64,000 nucleotides of DNA from Larix kaempferi (GCA_027924585.1 BSBM01000047.1:20213501-20277500); one strand, 5' to 3'; counted from the stretch's first letter, positions 10,082 through 20,844 are shown. Numbers and translations are program-made. Notes: generated from the sequence alone by a model not told the origin.

Positions 10082-11235
10082 CTATTAAATCAAAGCCCTT
10101 AAAACTCATATATGCCGAGTGAATTTTGACACACAACAAAACACACAAATTCTGAGGAATTGTGTTGTCTTTCCACCTATATTTTAAAAAAAGTTAATAT
10201 TATTTAATATGCCAAAATTGCACATAATGATAGTTTTGTTCTTGTAAATTTCAGGAAAAGTTAACAAGTGGCTTGTGTGCACGTAAAATAATTTAATGAT
10301 AAATGCATAATTTTTGAAAAAAAATATATGAACATTTTTTACCCAAAATGCACTGGGGCACGCCTTTTTTTTAATTTATGTTGGAAATTACACTTTTTAT
10401 TAATTTTTGAAACTGATCGTTGAAACTTTTATTAGCATTCTGTACACATGTGTGCATGTAAACTTTTTTTTACTAATTACAAAAATCGGAGAAAAATACC
10501 CTTTTGAAGAGCACGCATTGGTTCGGGGCTTATATATTTTTTGAAATTTTTTGGTTGTGTACATTTTATGTTGTTAATTTTTCTTTGCGTTGATTTGTTG
10601 TTGTAGACATGGTTTTGTAAGTGTGAGTTTGAAAATAATATAAAAAATATCATATTAACTTAGAAAGTCGTAAATTATAAGCCATTGGATAGACAACTCA
10701 TTGACAAATCCATTGGTATGAATTTCGCCACCTAAGGTGCATCCCAGGACAGGGTTTAGGCCTGACAAAGAGGCCAACACAAATAAATTTGTAGAAAAGG
10801 GGGCTAAAAACCTGTTTTAAAGTCCTTGATCAAGCTATTATCTTGATCGAGGGTTTGCATGCATTTTTTAAATACATGGATCAAGGGTTTATGTGCAGTT
10901 AGCTAAAAGCTCAACCGAGCTTTTAATCCTGCAACTGCGAAATATCTCATGGACATATATTTTTAGATTTTCAATGTATATGAAAGCTCGATCGAGTCTA
11001 GGACCTCGATCAAGCTCCAAAGCTCGATTGAGTATTTGATTAACCCTCGATCGAGCTCTAGAGATCGATTGAGGGTTTTAACAACCCTTGATCGAGAGTT
11101 TCAAAATAGCTTTATCGAGTGCTTTGTTAAGTCCTTGATCGAGCTTTCAAAAGCTCAATTGAGTGCTTAACAGGAGCTTGATCGAGCTTGGTTTTTTCCA
11201 TATTCGCGCGCTTCGCTTGCCAAAAAGTGTTATCC
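10082..11235. other. Insert of about 1.15 kb between Copia-A protease and integrase
   Basis: Copia-A coding similarity is lost between the pre-integrase piece (ending 10,081) and the protease segment (resuming near 11,235 with PMKKDNTFW). No domain is recognisable. The left two thirds is AT-rich; the right third holds the CTCGATCGAG-type array. I could not define termini or a target duplication. Confidence 0.45.
10824..11187. repeat. Array of CTCGATCGAG-like palindromic decamers
   Basis: About 13 variants of CTYGATYRAG occur in 364 bp, for example at 10,842, 10,986, 11,004, 11,022, 11,045, 11,061, 11,087, 11,133, 11,153 and 11,176. Spacing is irregular (roughly 15-40 bp) and the spacers differ, so this is not a simple tandem repeat. 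Confidence 0.75.
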
Positions 11236-11600
11236 TTCTTCATGGGAACACCCATTTATGGTCGTTGAAAGTAAGTTACATGTGAGTGGGGGATTTGCTT
11301 CATAATTTGACTTTCTGAAAGTGATTTTTGTTCCATATCTAGCACATAGTAGACATTAAGAAAGTTGATTGCTTACTTCCCAAGGTAATTTGTACATTTC
11401 CTTTGGCTTCCACTCTAAACTCCTCCCCACCACTAAAACTCCTAGTTGAAACATAACAATCATAGTTGGAAAGTGAATCACGTCTATTGGTGAAATGATG
11501 TGATGCACCATAATCGATATACCAGGTAGATTTCTATCCATGATCTGCTTGCTTAGCCATGGAAGATAAGATAACAATTTTTTCCTGACGTTATGCAACA
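11236..11600 (-). pseudogene. Copia-A aspartic protease
   Basis: The minus strand codes WYIDYGASHHFTNRRDS (around 11,480-11,525), aligned to the Copia active site WYIDSGASHHFT with the catalytic DSG changed to DYG. It continues with FRVEAKGNVQITLGSKQST and, after a frameshift, NVYYVLDMEQ and SLSESQIMKQ. The polypeptide then reaches PMKKDNTFW before the 10,082-11,235 insert. It would have processed gag-pol. The active-site change and frameshifts make it inactive. Confidence 0.8.
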
Positions 11601-12280
11601 TGGGCCTTCACCTTCTGTTGAGATCCTCTATAGTTGTGCTTCCCGTCCCATACCTGCTTTCAACAAAACTTTTTATTATGGTCCACCTTTCCACAATAAT
11701 GATATTTGAAGGTCTCATGATTACCTGATTCATCTGTGTTGCCTTGACTATTTCTTTGATTTTTTTTAGCTCATCAAACTTGTTCATAGATCATCAAACT
11801 TTAGGGCTTCACCAACAACAATATTATTAAGTGTTTCAATAAAATGCTTAGTGCAACTGGTAAACCTCTTGAGAGTGGTTACCACCATGTCTTTTTTTCC
11901 CATCTTCCACCTAATGGCATTTAATTGTTCTCTAATATCTTTGATTTTTACCAAATTTTCATGACAAAATTCATTCTCATTCATCTTAATAGAAAGCAAT
12001 ATTTTTTTTTAGGAAGAAGGTCCTATATTTATTCGATACTTCATGCAAGTCTTCCAAGTATTTCCAAATGGTTGTAACATCCTTGCAATGTCATCATCCC
12101 ACACTTTCAAAAGCATATCATCGATCATATATAGCTTTATGAGCATTACCATTTCTATATTCTCTCATCATATTTGTCTTGGTATTTGCTTGTTGTTGCT
12201 GTCGGCATTCGCCAACACAAGTTGATCTAGACACCTAAATTAAAAAATGGCTAACATATGTTGTTTCCACGTATTACAAT
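11601..12280 (-). pseudogene. gag: Copia-A gag (UBN2 family)
   Basis: The minus strand codes TTIWKYLEDLHEVSNKYRTF (near 12,035-12,080), then IKDIREQLNAIRWKMGKKDM and LKRFTSCTKHFIETLNNIVV (11,999-11,784), then the knuckle region YHYCGKVDHNKKFC at 11,663-11,704. The first cysteine of the CCHC is replaced by tyrosine and a stop follows the last cysteine. The N-terminus is decayed and I cannot fix the start. This is the oldest element of the nest by its mutation load. Confidence 0.78.
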
Positions 12281-13403
12281 TTTACTAGATAATTTTTGGT
12301 TACCCTCCCACATGATATTGGAAAAACTAACCATTTTATCAAATAATTTTGCAAATAAAAGTTTTGAACTAGATATTGAACTTCATAAAATTTGTACTTT
12401 TCTCCAAAATTGCAAATCACATAGACAAAAAGAAAACCTTTCCCACAATTGTTGTAATTGTCAAACACCGTTGAAAATTAGTGAAAGTCCAGTTGAATTG
12501 GCTAAAATTATGCCTATAAAATCTAGGGTTTTCTTCCAATTTACTAAATTTGGCACTACTTAGTTAAACTTATACCCAAACAAAAATGAAAATTTTGAAA
12601 AGATTACATAAAAACTTTACTCCAAAACTGTAGAAATCACTAAAAATGTATAAACTCAGCCTTAAAATATAAATTACAATGAGATTTTTGTTAAAAGACA
12701 AAAGTCACAAGGTAGCATTAATTAAGGCGCCTTGAAAACTTGAAAGTTTCAAAACAATTTTTAATATTAAATATTTTAAAAGTAGCCTTAAAATATAAAT
12801 TACAATGAGATTTTTGTTAAAAGACAAAAGTCACAAGGTAGCATTATCCCTGCGCCTTGAAAAATTGAAAGTTTCAAAACAATTTTTAATATTAAATATT
12901 TTAAAAGTACAATAAAGTATTGAATATGTAACAGTAATTCACAGATGCTTGATTTAACTTTGTTCAATATCATATACATAACTTAACTTGAAACATTAAT
13001 TTTTTTTAATATTTAATATTTTAAAAGTAGTTCACATTTAAGAGCAATATATTAATTGCCCAAATCACTAAAAAGATAGATTATATCTTCTATTAATTCA
13101 TATAAATATAACATGACTTTTATTTATTTTCCTCTCAAATATGATTTTTTATCATAATCATGTTCATGGTACACGTTGTAAGCATAAACATGGCTAGTGA
13201 CACAACATAAACTTAAGGAATTTATTTAGATAATTTATATTTATTTTTTAATGATAAAAGAAGAATGTCTCCTTATATTGTATTTTAGTTTAAAAAATCA
13301 ATCAAAATCCTATTTAGAATTCACTCTATAACTTACAACATGGCAATTTAGATGAAATAACACTTATACCATTAACCATATATAATGGAGTAGTATAAGG
13401 AAC
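12281..13403. other. AT-rich stretch, probably Copia-A leader and flank
   Basis: No frame or domain is convincing. No second Copia-A LTR could be recognised. It contains the 126-bp tandem repeat at 12,658-12,909. Confidence 0.4.
12658..12909. repeat. 126-bp tandem repeat, two copies
   Basis: AGCCTTAAAATATAAATTAC starts copies at 12,658 and 12,784. They are nearly identical apart from a few bases around the middle (TTAATTAAGG against TCCCTG). A degraded third end (TTTAATATTTTAAAAGTAG) lies at 13,011-13,030. Confidence 0.9.
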
Positions 13404-13595
13404 AACCAAAACGCTCTCAGTTGTCGGAATTCGATAGATGAAGAATTATTCAAATTGCAATTTCAAATCATGCATTTAGTCTAGGATCGATTATCGTGAT
13501 GCTGAGATCGCAACATTACAGAAATTGCAATTTTCAAACCAAATTTAAACTGGAATTGTTTAAAAAACCACTGGAAAAACGAAACGTTTTAGTTT
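13404..13595. mobile_element. MITE-like element, copy 1
   Basis: The imperfect terminal inverted repeat is AACCAAAACGCTCTC at the left and GAAACGTTTTAGTTT at the right. The interior (CATTTAGTCTAGGATCGA, AAATTGCAATTT) matches copy 2 at 14,127-14,355. It is short, non-coding and AT-rich, as expected of a MITE. No clear target duplication was found. Confidence 0.55.
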
Positions 13596-13849
13596 GTTTT
13601 TATCCTAAGCGATATATAACTTGTAACTTGTAATAACTTATGTAATTTCCAAATAACGATAAATTACGTGTAATAAAAGATGAGTAGCAACCTAAAAATT
13701 TTGCGACAAGGGTAATTGGAATATGAATTCTTGATTTCTTAGTTTTTTATTATCTAAGAAATAGATTTATATTTTTTTTGAGTCATTACACAGAAATCAT
13801 GTAAACTTAAAAAGAATCAAATTAAAAGATTTGATAACAATGAACCATA

Positions 13850-14060
13850 AATGTCGGGTCGGTAGGAGTGAGAAGGATTCTTCTCAACCCCGATAGACAA
13901 CGGATTATTGGATTCGCTTGGGCTTAGGCATATCCACAAGCAATATAGCAGAGGTACTTTCCCTTCTGCAAGGCCTGAAAATTGTGAACCAACAAAAGGT
14001 CTCCGAGGTGTGGATTTTGGGGATTCCTTTAACATAATCAGTTTGTGTCGCTCCAAGGCT
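13850..14060 (+). pseudogene. RNase H-like (RVT_3) domain fragment
   Basis: On the plus strand the frame reads RILLNPDRQRIIGFAW and, after a one-base deletion, LGISTSNIAEVLSLLQGLK and VSEVWILGDSFNIISL. These match the RNase H domain of plant non-LTR elements and related RVT_3 proteins: the conserved NPDGQ-like strand, the catalytic Glu in AEVLSLLQGL and the catalytic Asp in GDS. The domain is truncated at both sides and frameshifted, and no reverse transcriptase is adjacent. It would cleave RNA in RNA-DNA hybrids. It could be the remnant of a 5'-truncated LINE. Confidence 0.7.
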
Positions 14061-14126
14061 GAGCCAAAATAGTGAGAAGAATTATCTCCGGTATGGTTTC
14101 ACTCATATCATTCTTTTCCTCGGACT

Positions 14127-14355
14127 AACTAAAACGCCCTCGACTTGCCGTAATCCGACAGAAGAATTGTGGTTGAAATTGCAATTTGGAGTGTTCAAAT
14201 TGCAATTTCTGCGATCTTGGTCGTTTTAAAATCGGACATTTAGTCTAGGATGAACAAACACTATTGCTGAAATTGCAAAATTGCTGAAATAACAATTTCT
14301 AGGAACAATTTTCACCAATTTTTGTTAAAACATAGAAAAGAGGGGCGTTTTAGTT
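14127..14355. mobile_element. MITE-like element, copy 2
   Basis: The terminal inverted repeats are AACTAAAACGCCC (14,127-14,139) and GGGCGTTTTAGTT (14,343-14,355), a perfect 13-bp match. Interior blocks are shared with copy 1. Just outside both right ends sits TTTTATCCTA, so the true terminus may extend further. Confidence 0.65.
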
Positions 14356-14780
14356 GTCTTTTATCCTACATGCCTGGGACCCAGCTATTTCGCGTTTCGA
14401 GGGATCTTAACAAGAAAGAAGATGCCCACGATAATCAGGTGACAAGTCTTGAACAAGGTAGGTTGTTGATGAATGACCAGAGCTCTGTATATTGTGAAAT
14501 TCCATAATGCATTTAGTAATTGAAATGATGGCTGCTGTGGGTGGCCTAATGAATTGCAGATGAGTCAAGTAAGGTCCAAAAACGTGACTTCTTTTCAATA
14601 TGATGCTCAAACGTGTCTTCCATGTGCGATTTGGAGGGCATGGTATGGTGTATTCATATCCGTCCTCTTGAAGGCGAATTACATAAATACCCAAGCACAC
14701 AAGAATGAAGTGAGGTAGTCTTAAAGATGAATGAGACAGGCGCATCATGTTGGGACATGGGAGTTGGCATTTTAAACTTG
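14356..14780. other. No recognisable feature
   Basis: Short open frames occur on both strands, but none shows a motif or support. Confidence 0.4.
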
Positions 14781-15107
14781 GGAAGCAATACCCACCCCCG
14801 TAGCAAAGTCATTAAGACTCTTGTTGCAGGGTGTGCACATGCAGGTGGGCTTGGACCGGTATAAATTCCGGGGTCGGAAAACTCTCCATCATAGCATGCA
14901 TGGAGCTCCCACCATGCTCCCATGTGATGCCATGCCATGGATCCATTGTGCACCTAGAGCCTTGTTCCATGCCCAACTGCTCCATGCATGCCATGGCACA
15001 AGGCTCTAGCCGCACAACTGAGTGCACACTCAACCTCACACTCAACCTGTCGCTGTCTTCCACCAGATCCCTGTAGATCCATGCGGCTAGCAATTCAATG
15101 ACCACCG

Positions 15108-15362
15108 ATGCAGAGAATTCAATGTTGTCACCTGCCTGGCTTTGGCCTCCCCGATATTACAGACATTTTATTTCACCCCCAGTCACAACGTCAAGAGCAG
15201 TGGTCAAAGGAAGGAGGAGCAGAGGAGCAGGGTGCCGAGCAAGTTACATACTTCTCACCAGTAGGTAAGTTGCAGACTTCTTTAACATATTCTTCATCGG
15301 ATAAATCAAGAAAAGAATACAAAGCTAGTTTCTCGGGTGCCCTGAAAATTTCAATGTTGTAG
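15108..15362 (+). other. Small ORF in left arm of the inverted repeat
   Basis: This is an 84-codon frame starting MQRIQCCHLPGFGLP and ending SGALKISML, with a glutamate/glycine-rich middle (KEGGAEEQGAEQV). The corresponding frame in the other arm is also open (18,417-18,680, minus strand), with about a dozen amino-acid changes and one small indel. I recognise no family. Preservation of the frame in both arms is suggestive, but so short a frame could survive by chance. A serine/lysine-rich tail (YSSSDKSRKEYKASFSG) is the best-conserved part. Confidence 0.3.
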
Positions 15363-17185
15363 ACACTGCTTTATGATTTTTATGAACTATGGACTAGGTT
15401 AAAACATGAGACTGATAATGACTAAATATGCATAACATAATTATGTCTACAATCTATATACCAGGTCAAAAACAATAGATTTTATGGACTAAGAGGATAC
15501 CGAGCTTTAAATAAATAAATAAATAATCCATCTATCGACAAATTTGATACCTTTGGGTATTTGATAATATTGTGGAACTGTAATTCATATTTCACAAATG
15601 AGGTGATTCAACGATAGTCTTGTATGGCATTATAGTAAGACGTCTAAGTGTTTGAGCTTCAAACACTTTGATGGTGTACTATGTCATGAGAGTTTATATG
15701 CATATCAAATGTATTTATTTGCATGCTCTCAAGAGAATACAACAACGTGTCTCTCACTTTTTACTGTCTTCTATGGTAAACTCTTCATTACTAGGGCTTG
15801 TATAGAGTATTCCAAATGATACATTTCAGTTTTCACACCACTAACTTTTGATTTCTGATTTTCTTATTAGCGTCTTTTCTCCTGCAACTGTACCGAGATT
15901 CCATAAATACAATGTACATCTGTACCTATATTCCATACAAACAATATACATCTCGTCAGCTATGAATATAATATATATTTTAGATGTATTCAAAGAAGAA
16001 ATACCTCATTGGTTTCCCACTTTGCCTCACTAATGGCACACGTGACAGGTGAGTGAATGGTTCGTCCAATGTGGTAGGAATGGGGACCGAGCAAACCTCA
16101 GAAAATATGTAGTCATGAAGGCATCCAATCCATAAGAGCAATATGCCTAACCAGTCCATTTTGGGCACTTAAAAACGTTTTTCTGGATCCACCAGACCTG
16201 TTGGGTGAGGATAGAGAAATAAGCCATTTCCAAACATTTAATTACCAACCTAATTACCAACCTTTTCTTTTTAAATGGGGAATATATTACTTTTAGATAC
16301 AATTAAGTACCTAACACTTTAAAGTTTATCCAATCTCTTATCAATTTATTTATTGCAACATGTTCTACATGCAATGTCTTTCTTTTCGAAATATATGTTT
16401 ACATCGTCATGGAGAGGACATTCTCCATTCCCATGTCAAAATTAGATTAAAAATCTGGGCCTTTCATATTTATCATTTTTTACAATTTCTTAAACTCTAC
16501 TCATAGTGAACCAAAATTAATTGTTAGACCTTTAATCACTATATTTGATAAGATAGAGATCCTCTCCTTCTACAATAAACTATAGAAAAATTAACCTATT
16601 GATATAAAGGCTTCTTGTTCATAATATGCTATGTAAAATCAAATTTGTGAGTTGATTTTTAATCACTTTATAATTTAACAAGTAATCCTCATGAATTATT
16701 AATATTTTCAAACAAGATTGTTGAAATATAACAATACATATTTTAATATATTATATAAGTCTATATTTATTTGTCCTTAAGTGATTGTTTATTCTATTTT
16801 GGTTTAACTAAGCTATGTTGTGTATGCACATATGGCTTATCATCTTAAATGCTTAAATAAGATTATGATTTTACTCCTCTCTCCCTTAATCCCTTAATCT
16901 TATAGACCTAAGAGATTAATCATTAAAAAACAAGTCAATCTAATATTTTGTTAAGCATTAAACACAACCATATCATTATGTATATATCAAATGTGTTATT
17001 GCGCTATACCTCAAATGTGTTTATTGATTTAAGAACCTTCCATCCCACAAATTTAATAGAAAGAAAGGAAGGTAAAACCAAACAAGCATCGTCGAAAAGA
17101 TTGAATTTACTAGAATTACGTTTTCACATATAATACTCTATATAACTAGTAAAGATTGGGTTTTACGGGGTCGGAAGGCTACTCA

Positions 17186-17426
17186 ATTTTTTTTCTTTTT
17201 TCTTTTTTTTGTAACTAGGGGAATCGACAACTAGGAAGGGGCTGGTACTCGCGTGACACGGGGTCTAGGGATCCAATCCTGTCCTCTACCACTATGCCCC
17301 TAGGTCCACCCACACGGCCCGCAAGCATGGGGCATGGGTAAGCGGGGTGATTTGAACTCATGACCTCCATTTACAACCTTTCCTTCATATCAAGCGAATC
17401 GTCAATTGAGCTACACCCCTGCGGGA
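17186..17426 (-). mobile_element. tRNA-derived SINE
   Basis: The minus strand begins GCAGGGGTGTAGCTCAATTG, a pol III A box (GTAGCTCAATTG at about 17,403-17,414). A B box follows about 45 bp later (GAGTTCAAATC, 17,349-17,359). The body runs to an A-rich tail (A runs broken by single G) at about 17,187-17,213. It is flanked by the 11-bp target duplication AAGGCTACTCA at 17,175-17,185 and 17,427-17,437. The two boxes are the internal RNA polymerase III promoter. SINEs carry no protein and are moved by LINE reverse transcriptase. It lies in the spacer of the large inverted repeat. Confidence 0.88.
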
Positions 17427-18416
17427 AAGGCTACTCACTTTTTAAAGTAGGGCGTTAGCAGATTTCATGCAGGGTTGTTCCTTAAAGCTCCAAGGGGTAG
17501 CAGTAACTCAGTTCTGCAGATAAGGTAAAATTCAAAGTATATTGGGCACCCGAGAAACTAGTTTAGTATTCTTTTCTTGATTTATCTATCTCCACCCAAC
17601 CAGTCCAGTGGATTCGGAAAAACGTTTTTAAGTGTCCAAAATGGACTGGTTAGGCATATTTATCTTATGGATTGGATGCCTTCATCACTACATCTTTGCC
17701 AAGGTTTGCTCGGTCCCCATTCCTACCACATTGGACGGACCATTCACTCACCTGTCACGTGTGCCATTAGTGAGGCAAAGTGGGAAACCTATGAGGTATT
17801 TCTTAGTTTGAATACATCTTAAATATATATTATATTCATAGCCGACGAGATGTACATTGTATGTATGGAATATCAGTACAGTTGCAGGAGAAAAGACGCT
17901 AATAAGAAAATCAGAAATCAAAATTTAGTGGTGTGAAAACTGAGATGTATCATTTGGAATACTCTATATAAGACCTAAGTAATGAAGAGTTTACCATAGA
18001 AGATAGTAAAAAGTGAGAGACACGTTGTTGTATTCTCTTGAAAGCATGCAAATAAATACATTTGATATGCATATAAACTCTCATGACATAGTACACCATC
18101 AAAGTGTTTGAAGCTCAAACACTTAGACGTCTTATTGTAACGCCATACAAGACTATCGTTGAATCACCTCATTTGTGAAATAAGAATTAAAGTTCCACAA
18201 TATTATCAAATACCCAAATGTATCAAATTTCTTGATAGATGGATTATTTATTTAAAGCCCGCTATCCTCTTAGTCCATAAAATCTATTGTTTTTGACCTG
18301 GTATATAGATTGTAGACATAATTAGAATATAGACATAATTATGTTATGCATATTTAGTCATTATCAGTCTCATGTTTTAACCTAGTCCATAGTTCATAAA
18401 AAGCATAAAGCAGTGT

Positions 18417-18680
18417 CTACAACATTGAAATTTTCAAAAAAATTTGGGCACCCGAGAAACTAGCTTTGTATTCTTTTCTTGATTTATCCGATGAAGAATA
18501 TGTTGAAGAAGTCTGCAACTTACCCACTGGTGAGATGTCTGTAACTTGCTCGGCACCCTGCTCCTCTGCTCCTCCTTCCTTCGATCGCTGCTCTTGACGC
18601 TCTAACCGGGGGTGAAATAAAATGGCTGTAATACCGGGGAGGCCAAAGCCAGGCATGTAACAACATTGAATTCTCTGCAC
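18417..18680 (-). other. Small ORF in right arm, counterpart of 15,108-15,362
   Basis: This is an 87-codon frame, MQRIQCCYMPGFGLP to FLKISML. Compared with the left-arm frame it has a QIF insertion near the end and substitutions mainly in the N-terminal half; YSSSDKSRKEYKASFSGA is identical. Its function is unknown. Confidence 0.3.
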
Positions 18681-19159
18681 CGATGGTCATTGAATTGCTA
18701 ACCGCATGGATCTGGTGGAAGACGACGATAGGTTGAGTGTGCGCTCGGTCGCGCGACTAGAGCCTTGTGCCATGGCATGCATGGAGCAGCTGGGCATGGC
18801 ACAAGGCTTTAGGTGCACGATGGAGCCATGGCATGCATGGAGCAGCATGGCATGGCATCACATGGGAGCATGGTGGGAGCTCCATGCATGCTATGACAGA
18901 GAGTTTTTCGACCCCGAAATTTATACCGATCCAAGCCCACTTGCACGTGCACACCCTACAGCAAGAGTCTTAATGACTCTGTTGCGGGGTGGATATTGCT
19001 TTCCTTTTAACTTAGGTGATCCTCGTCTAGGTTGCAGTTGTAATTCTTCAATATTATGGGGAATTGGTATGCATGAGCCTGTCCTCAATGGGGTTATAAG
19101 AAAATTTCTGATAGTTGGCCGAAGTGAGTGACAAAATTCATAATGGATAATACTGACAA

Positions 19160-19520
19160 TAGTGTAGATTGTTGTCCAGAACAGTGTGCAGAGGGTATCG
19201 GTAGAAGCTAAGGTTCTCCAACATAAAGTCTCCACTTTGAAGCACCGTTTGAGTTTCGATGAAAGAATGTTCGATGAGCACTTCTGTCAACTCGAAAGAG
19301 AGGCCGCGCATGAACGAAGGGAACACGGAGCCCAAGAAGGTGAATTAGCTTGAAAAAATGAAGCACAGGAGCATAATACTCAGGAATTAGTGCTTTGCAA
19401 GGGACTGCTGGAGAATCAAATGATCAAGGTCATGGACAACTCCTCAAGGTTAAATAATGGCTCAGATTTTCCAAGCATGTTAGTTAGAAAGGGCTCATTC
19501 TCCAACTTTTCTTAGATGTT
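19160..19520 (+). pseudogene. Coiled-coil protein fragment, unrecognised
   Basis: The plus-strand frame from about 19,167 reads VQNSVQRVSVEAKVLQHKVS, TLKHRLSFDERMFDEHFCQL and EREAAHERREHGAQEGELA. One stop (TGA near 19,348) follows, then KNEAQEHNTQELVLCKGLLE and a serine-rich end stopping near 19,515. Leucines and charged residues have heptad-like spacing, suggesting a coiled coil. It lies just outside the right arm of the inverted repeat, about 160 bp away. I do not recognise the family. The continuous frame of about 115 codons with one stop, and its charged composition, make past coding likely. It could be the last exon of a displaced gene. Confidence 0.45.
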
Positions 19521-19761
19521 GTATGTTTTGCAAATGTTTTGGAATGTTAGAAAATTTTTGTCGCATTTACAATAGTAGATTGGGAAATAGAATGGCTTAA
19601 TCTCCTTAGGGAGGAGGATGTTTTGTTATATGTAGAAATAGGCTCTTAGTTTCTGCACCAGTTCTTTGCGAATCGAGTCATTGCACAAACTGCTGTATTT
19701 TTGTTGCGGCTCAATTACTTTTAATATATAAAAACTCTACTTGTTTTGGTTAAAAAAAACA

Positions 19762-20075
19762 ATGAACCATTAATGCCAAATGTCAAATTTAAAATATATG
19801 CTAGTGTATAACAACACATACACTAGATTTAAAAACAATGAACCATTGACTTGCGGATACCACTGGATTTTCCTCACATCAAAAACTCATTCACTCCAGA
19901 TATGAACCATTAATGCCAAATGTCAAATTTAAAATATATGCCAGTGTATAACAACACATACACTAGATTTAAAAACAATGAACCATTGACTTCCGAAGAC
20001 CACTGGATTTTCCTCACATCAAAAACTCATTTACTCCAGATTTTCCTCACATCAAAAACTCATTTACTCCAGATT
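19762..20075. repeat. 140-bp tandem duplication with 33-bp sub-repeat
   Basis: Copies start at 19,762 and 19,902 (ATGAACCATTAATGCCAAAT). The second is followed by an extra TTTTCCTCACATCAAAAACT unit and degraded versions to about 20,130. Long open frames here are artefacts of the repeat. Confidence 0.88.
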
Positions 20076-20844
20076 TGCTTCACGTTAAAACCTCATATAC
20101 ATCACTATATTTGCTTCACATCAAAACCTTATTTTTTTTTATATATGGTAGAAGAACCCACGCAAGCACATGGGCTGAAGCGCCTCAAAGCACCTCAAGA
20201 ACACAGATCATGGAGTCGATCCGGGATGGAGACGGCCACAACCAACCGCTCCCAACCACCTAACCTACAACAAGAGCCCAACATCAAAACCTCATTTACT
20301 CGTCCTATGGATCCCACCTCTTTTACTTTGGATTTGCTTCACGATAAAACATCATTTACTCAACCATAGAATCATCCCGCCACCCACGTATGGGATGCGA
20401 TCCTCCAGACCAACACCTTTCATCAATGGACCAATAAAATATCAAATAAATTGCATAATTAAAAAATATATCTTAATGCTCTATTTACAAGCCAAAGTTA
20501 ACATTAACCTCATATCTTAATTGACCTCGCGTGCATGAACATTAATAATGCCCGTTTCATATATGTCCTCGTAGGGACATAAAAAAGTCCGAAACCCTTC
20601 AAATTGATGTTTCCACATTTTTTTTCAATTTTAATCTTTAATTCAACTAATTTTTTTTAAAATATGGATTTAAATCGAAATAAAACTATTTTTCTATCTT
20701 AAACTTTTTTTTTTCATACGAAAAAAACAATTTTTATTAAGCAAAAGTTGTATCCGAAGATATTGTGAGAGGCGATATGCCTAGTCATACAAAGTCCTGT
20801 AGAAGTCTGATAGTGAGGTATAACAAAAAACATCCTTATTGGAT
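20076..20844. other. No recognisable gene
   Basis: AT-rich, with the tail of the preceding repeat. No motif was found on either strand. Confidence 0.4.

Larger units (their letters stand above)
14781..19004. repeat. Large inverted repeat (arms about 1.4 kb, spacer about 1.35 kb)
   Basis: The left arm 14,781-16,225 is repeated in reverse complement at about 17,575-19,004. Landmarks pair up: GGTATAAATTCC (14,87x) with GAAATTTATACC (18,91x), the CTAGAGCCTTGT hairpin blocks, CTGGCTTTGGCCTCCCCG with its complement near 18,63x, CTAGTTTCTCGGGTGCCC with its complement near 18,45x, and GCCTAACCAGTCCATTTTGG with its complement near 17,64x. Divergence is moderate (substitutions plus small indels). Transcription across it would give a very long hairpin RNA. 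A 50-bp piece of the arm (TTGGGCACCCGAGAAACTAG) is repeated again at about 17,539-17,580, at the inner edge of the right arm. A foldback transposon or an inverted duplication are both possible. No target duplication was found. Confidence 0.85.

Noticed and set aside
13817-14056. 79-codon minus-strand frame
   Set aside because: It is the antisense of the RNase H fragment, whose plus-strand motifs (AEVLSLLQGL, GDS) are specific.
16226-17160. Possible gene in the spacer of the inverted repeat
   Set aside because: AT-rich with only short frames; apart from the SINE at 17,186 nothing is supported.
18706-19131. 141-codon plus-strand frame at the outer end of the right inverted-repeat arm
   Set aside because: It translates a CATG-rich low-complexity tract; the matching left-arm frames differ in length and phase and no family fits.
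19920-20369. 149-codon plus-strand frame
   Set aside because: It runs through the 140-bp and 33-bp tandem repeats; the peptide repeat (FLTSKTHLLQI) only mirrors the DNA repeat.
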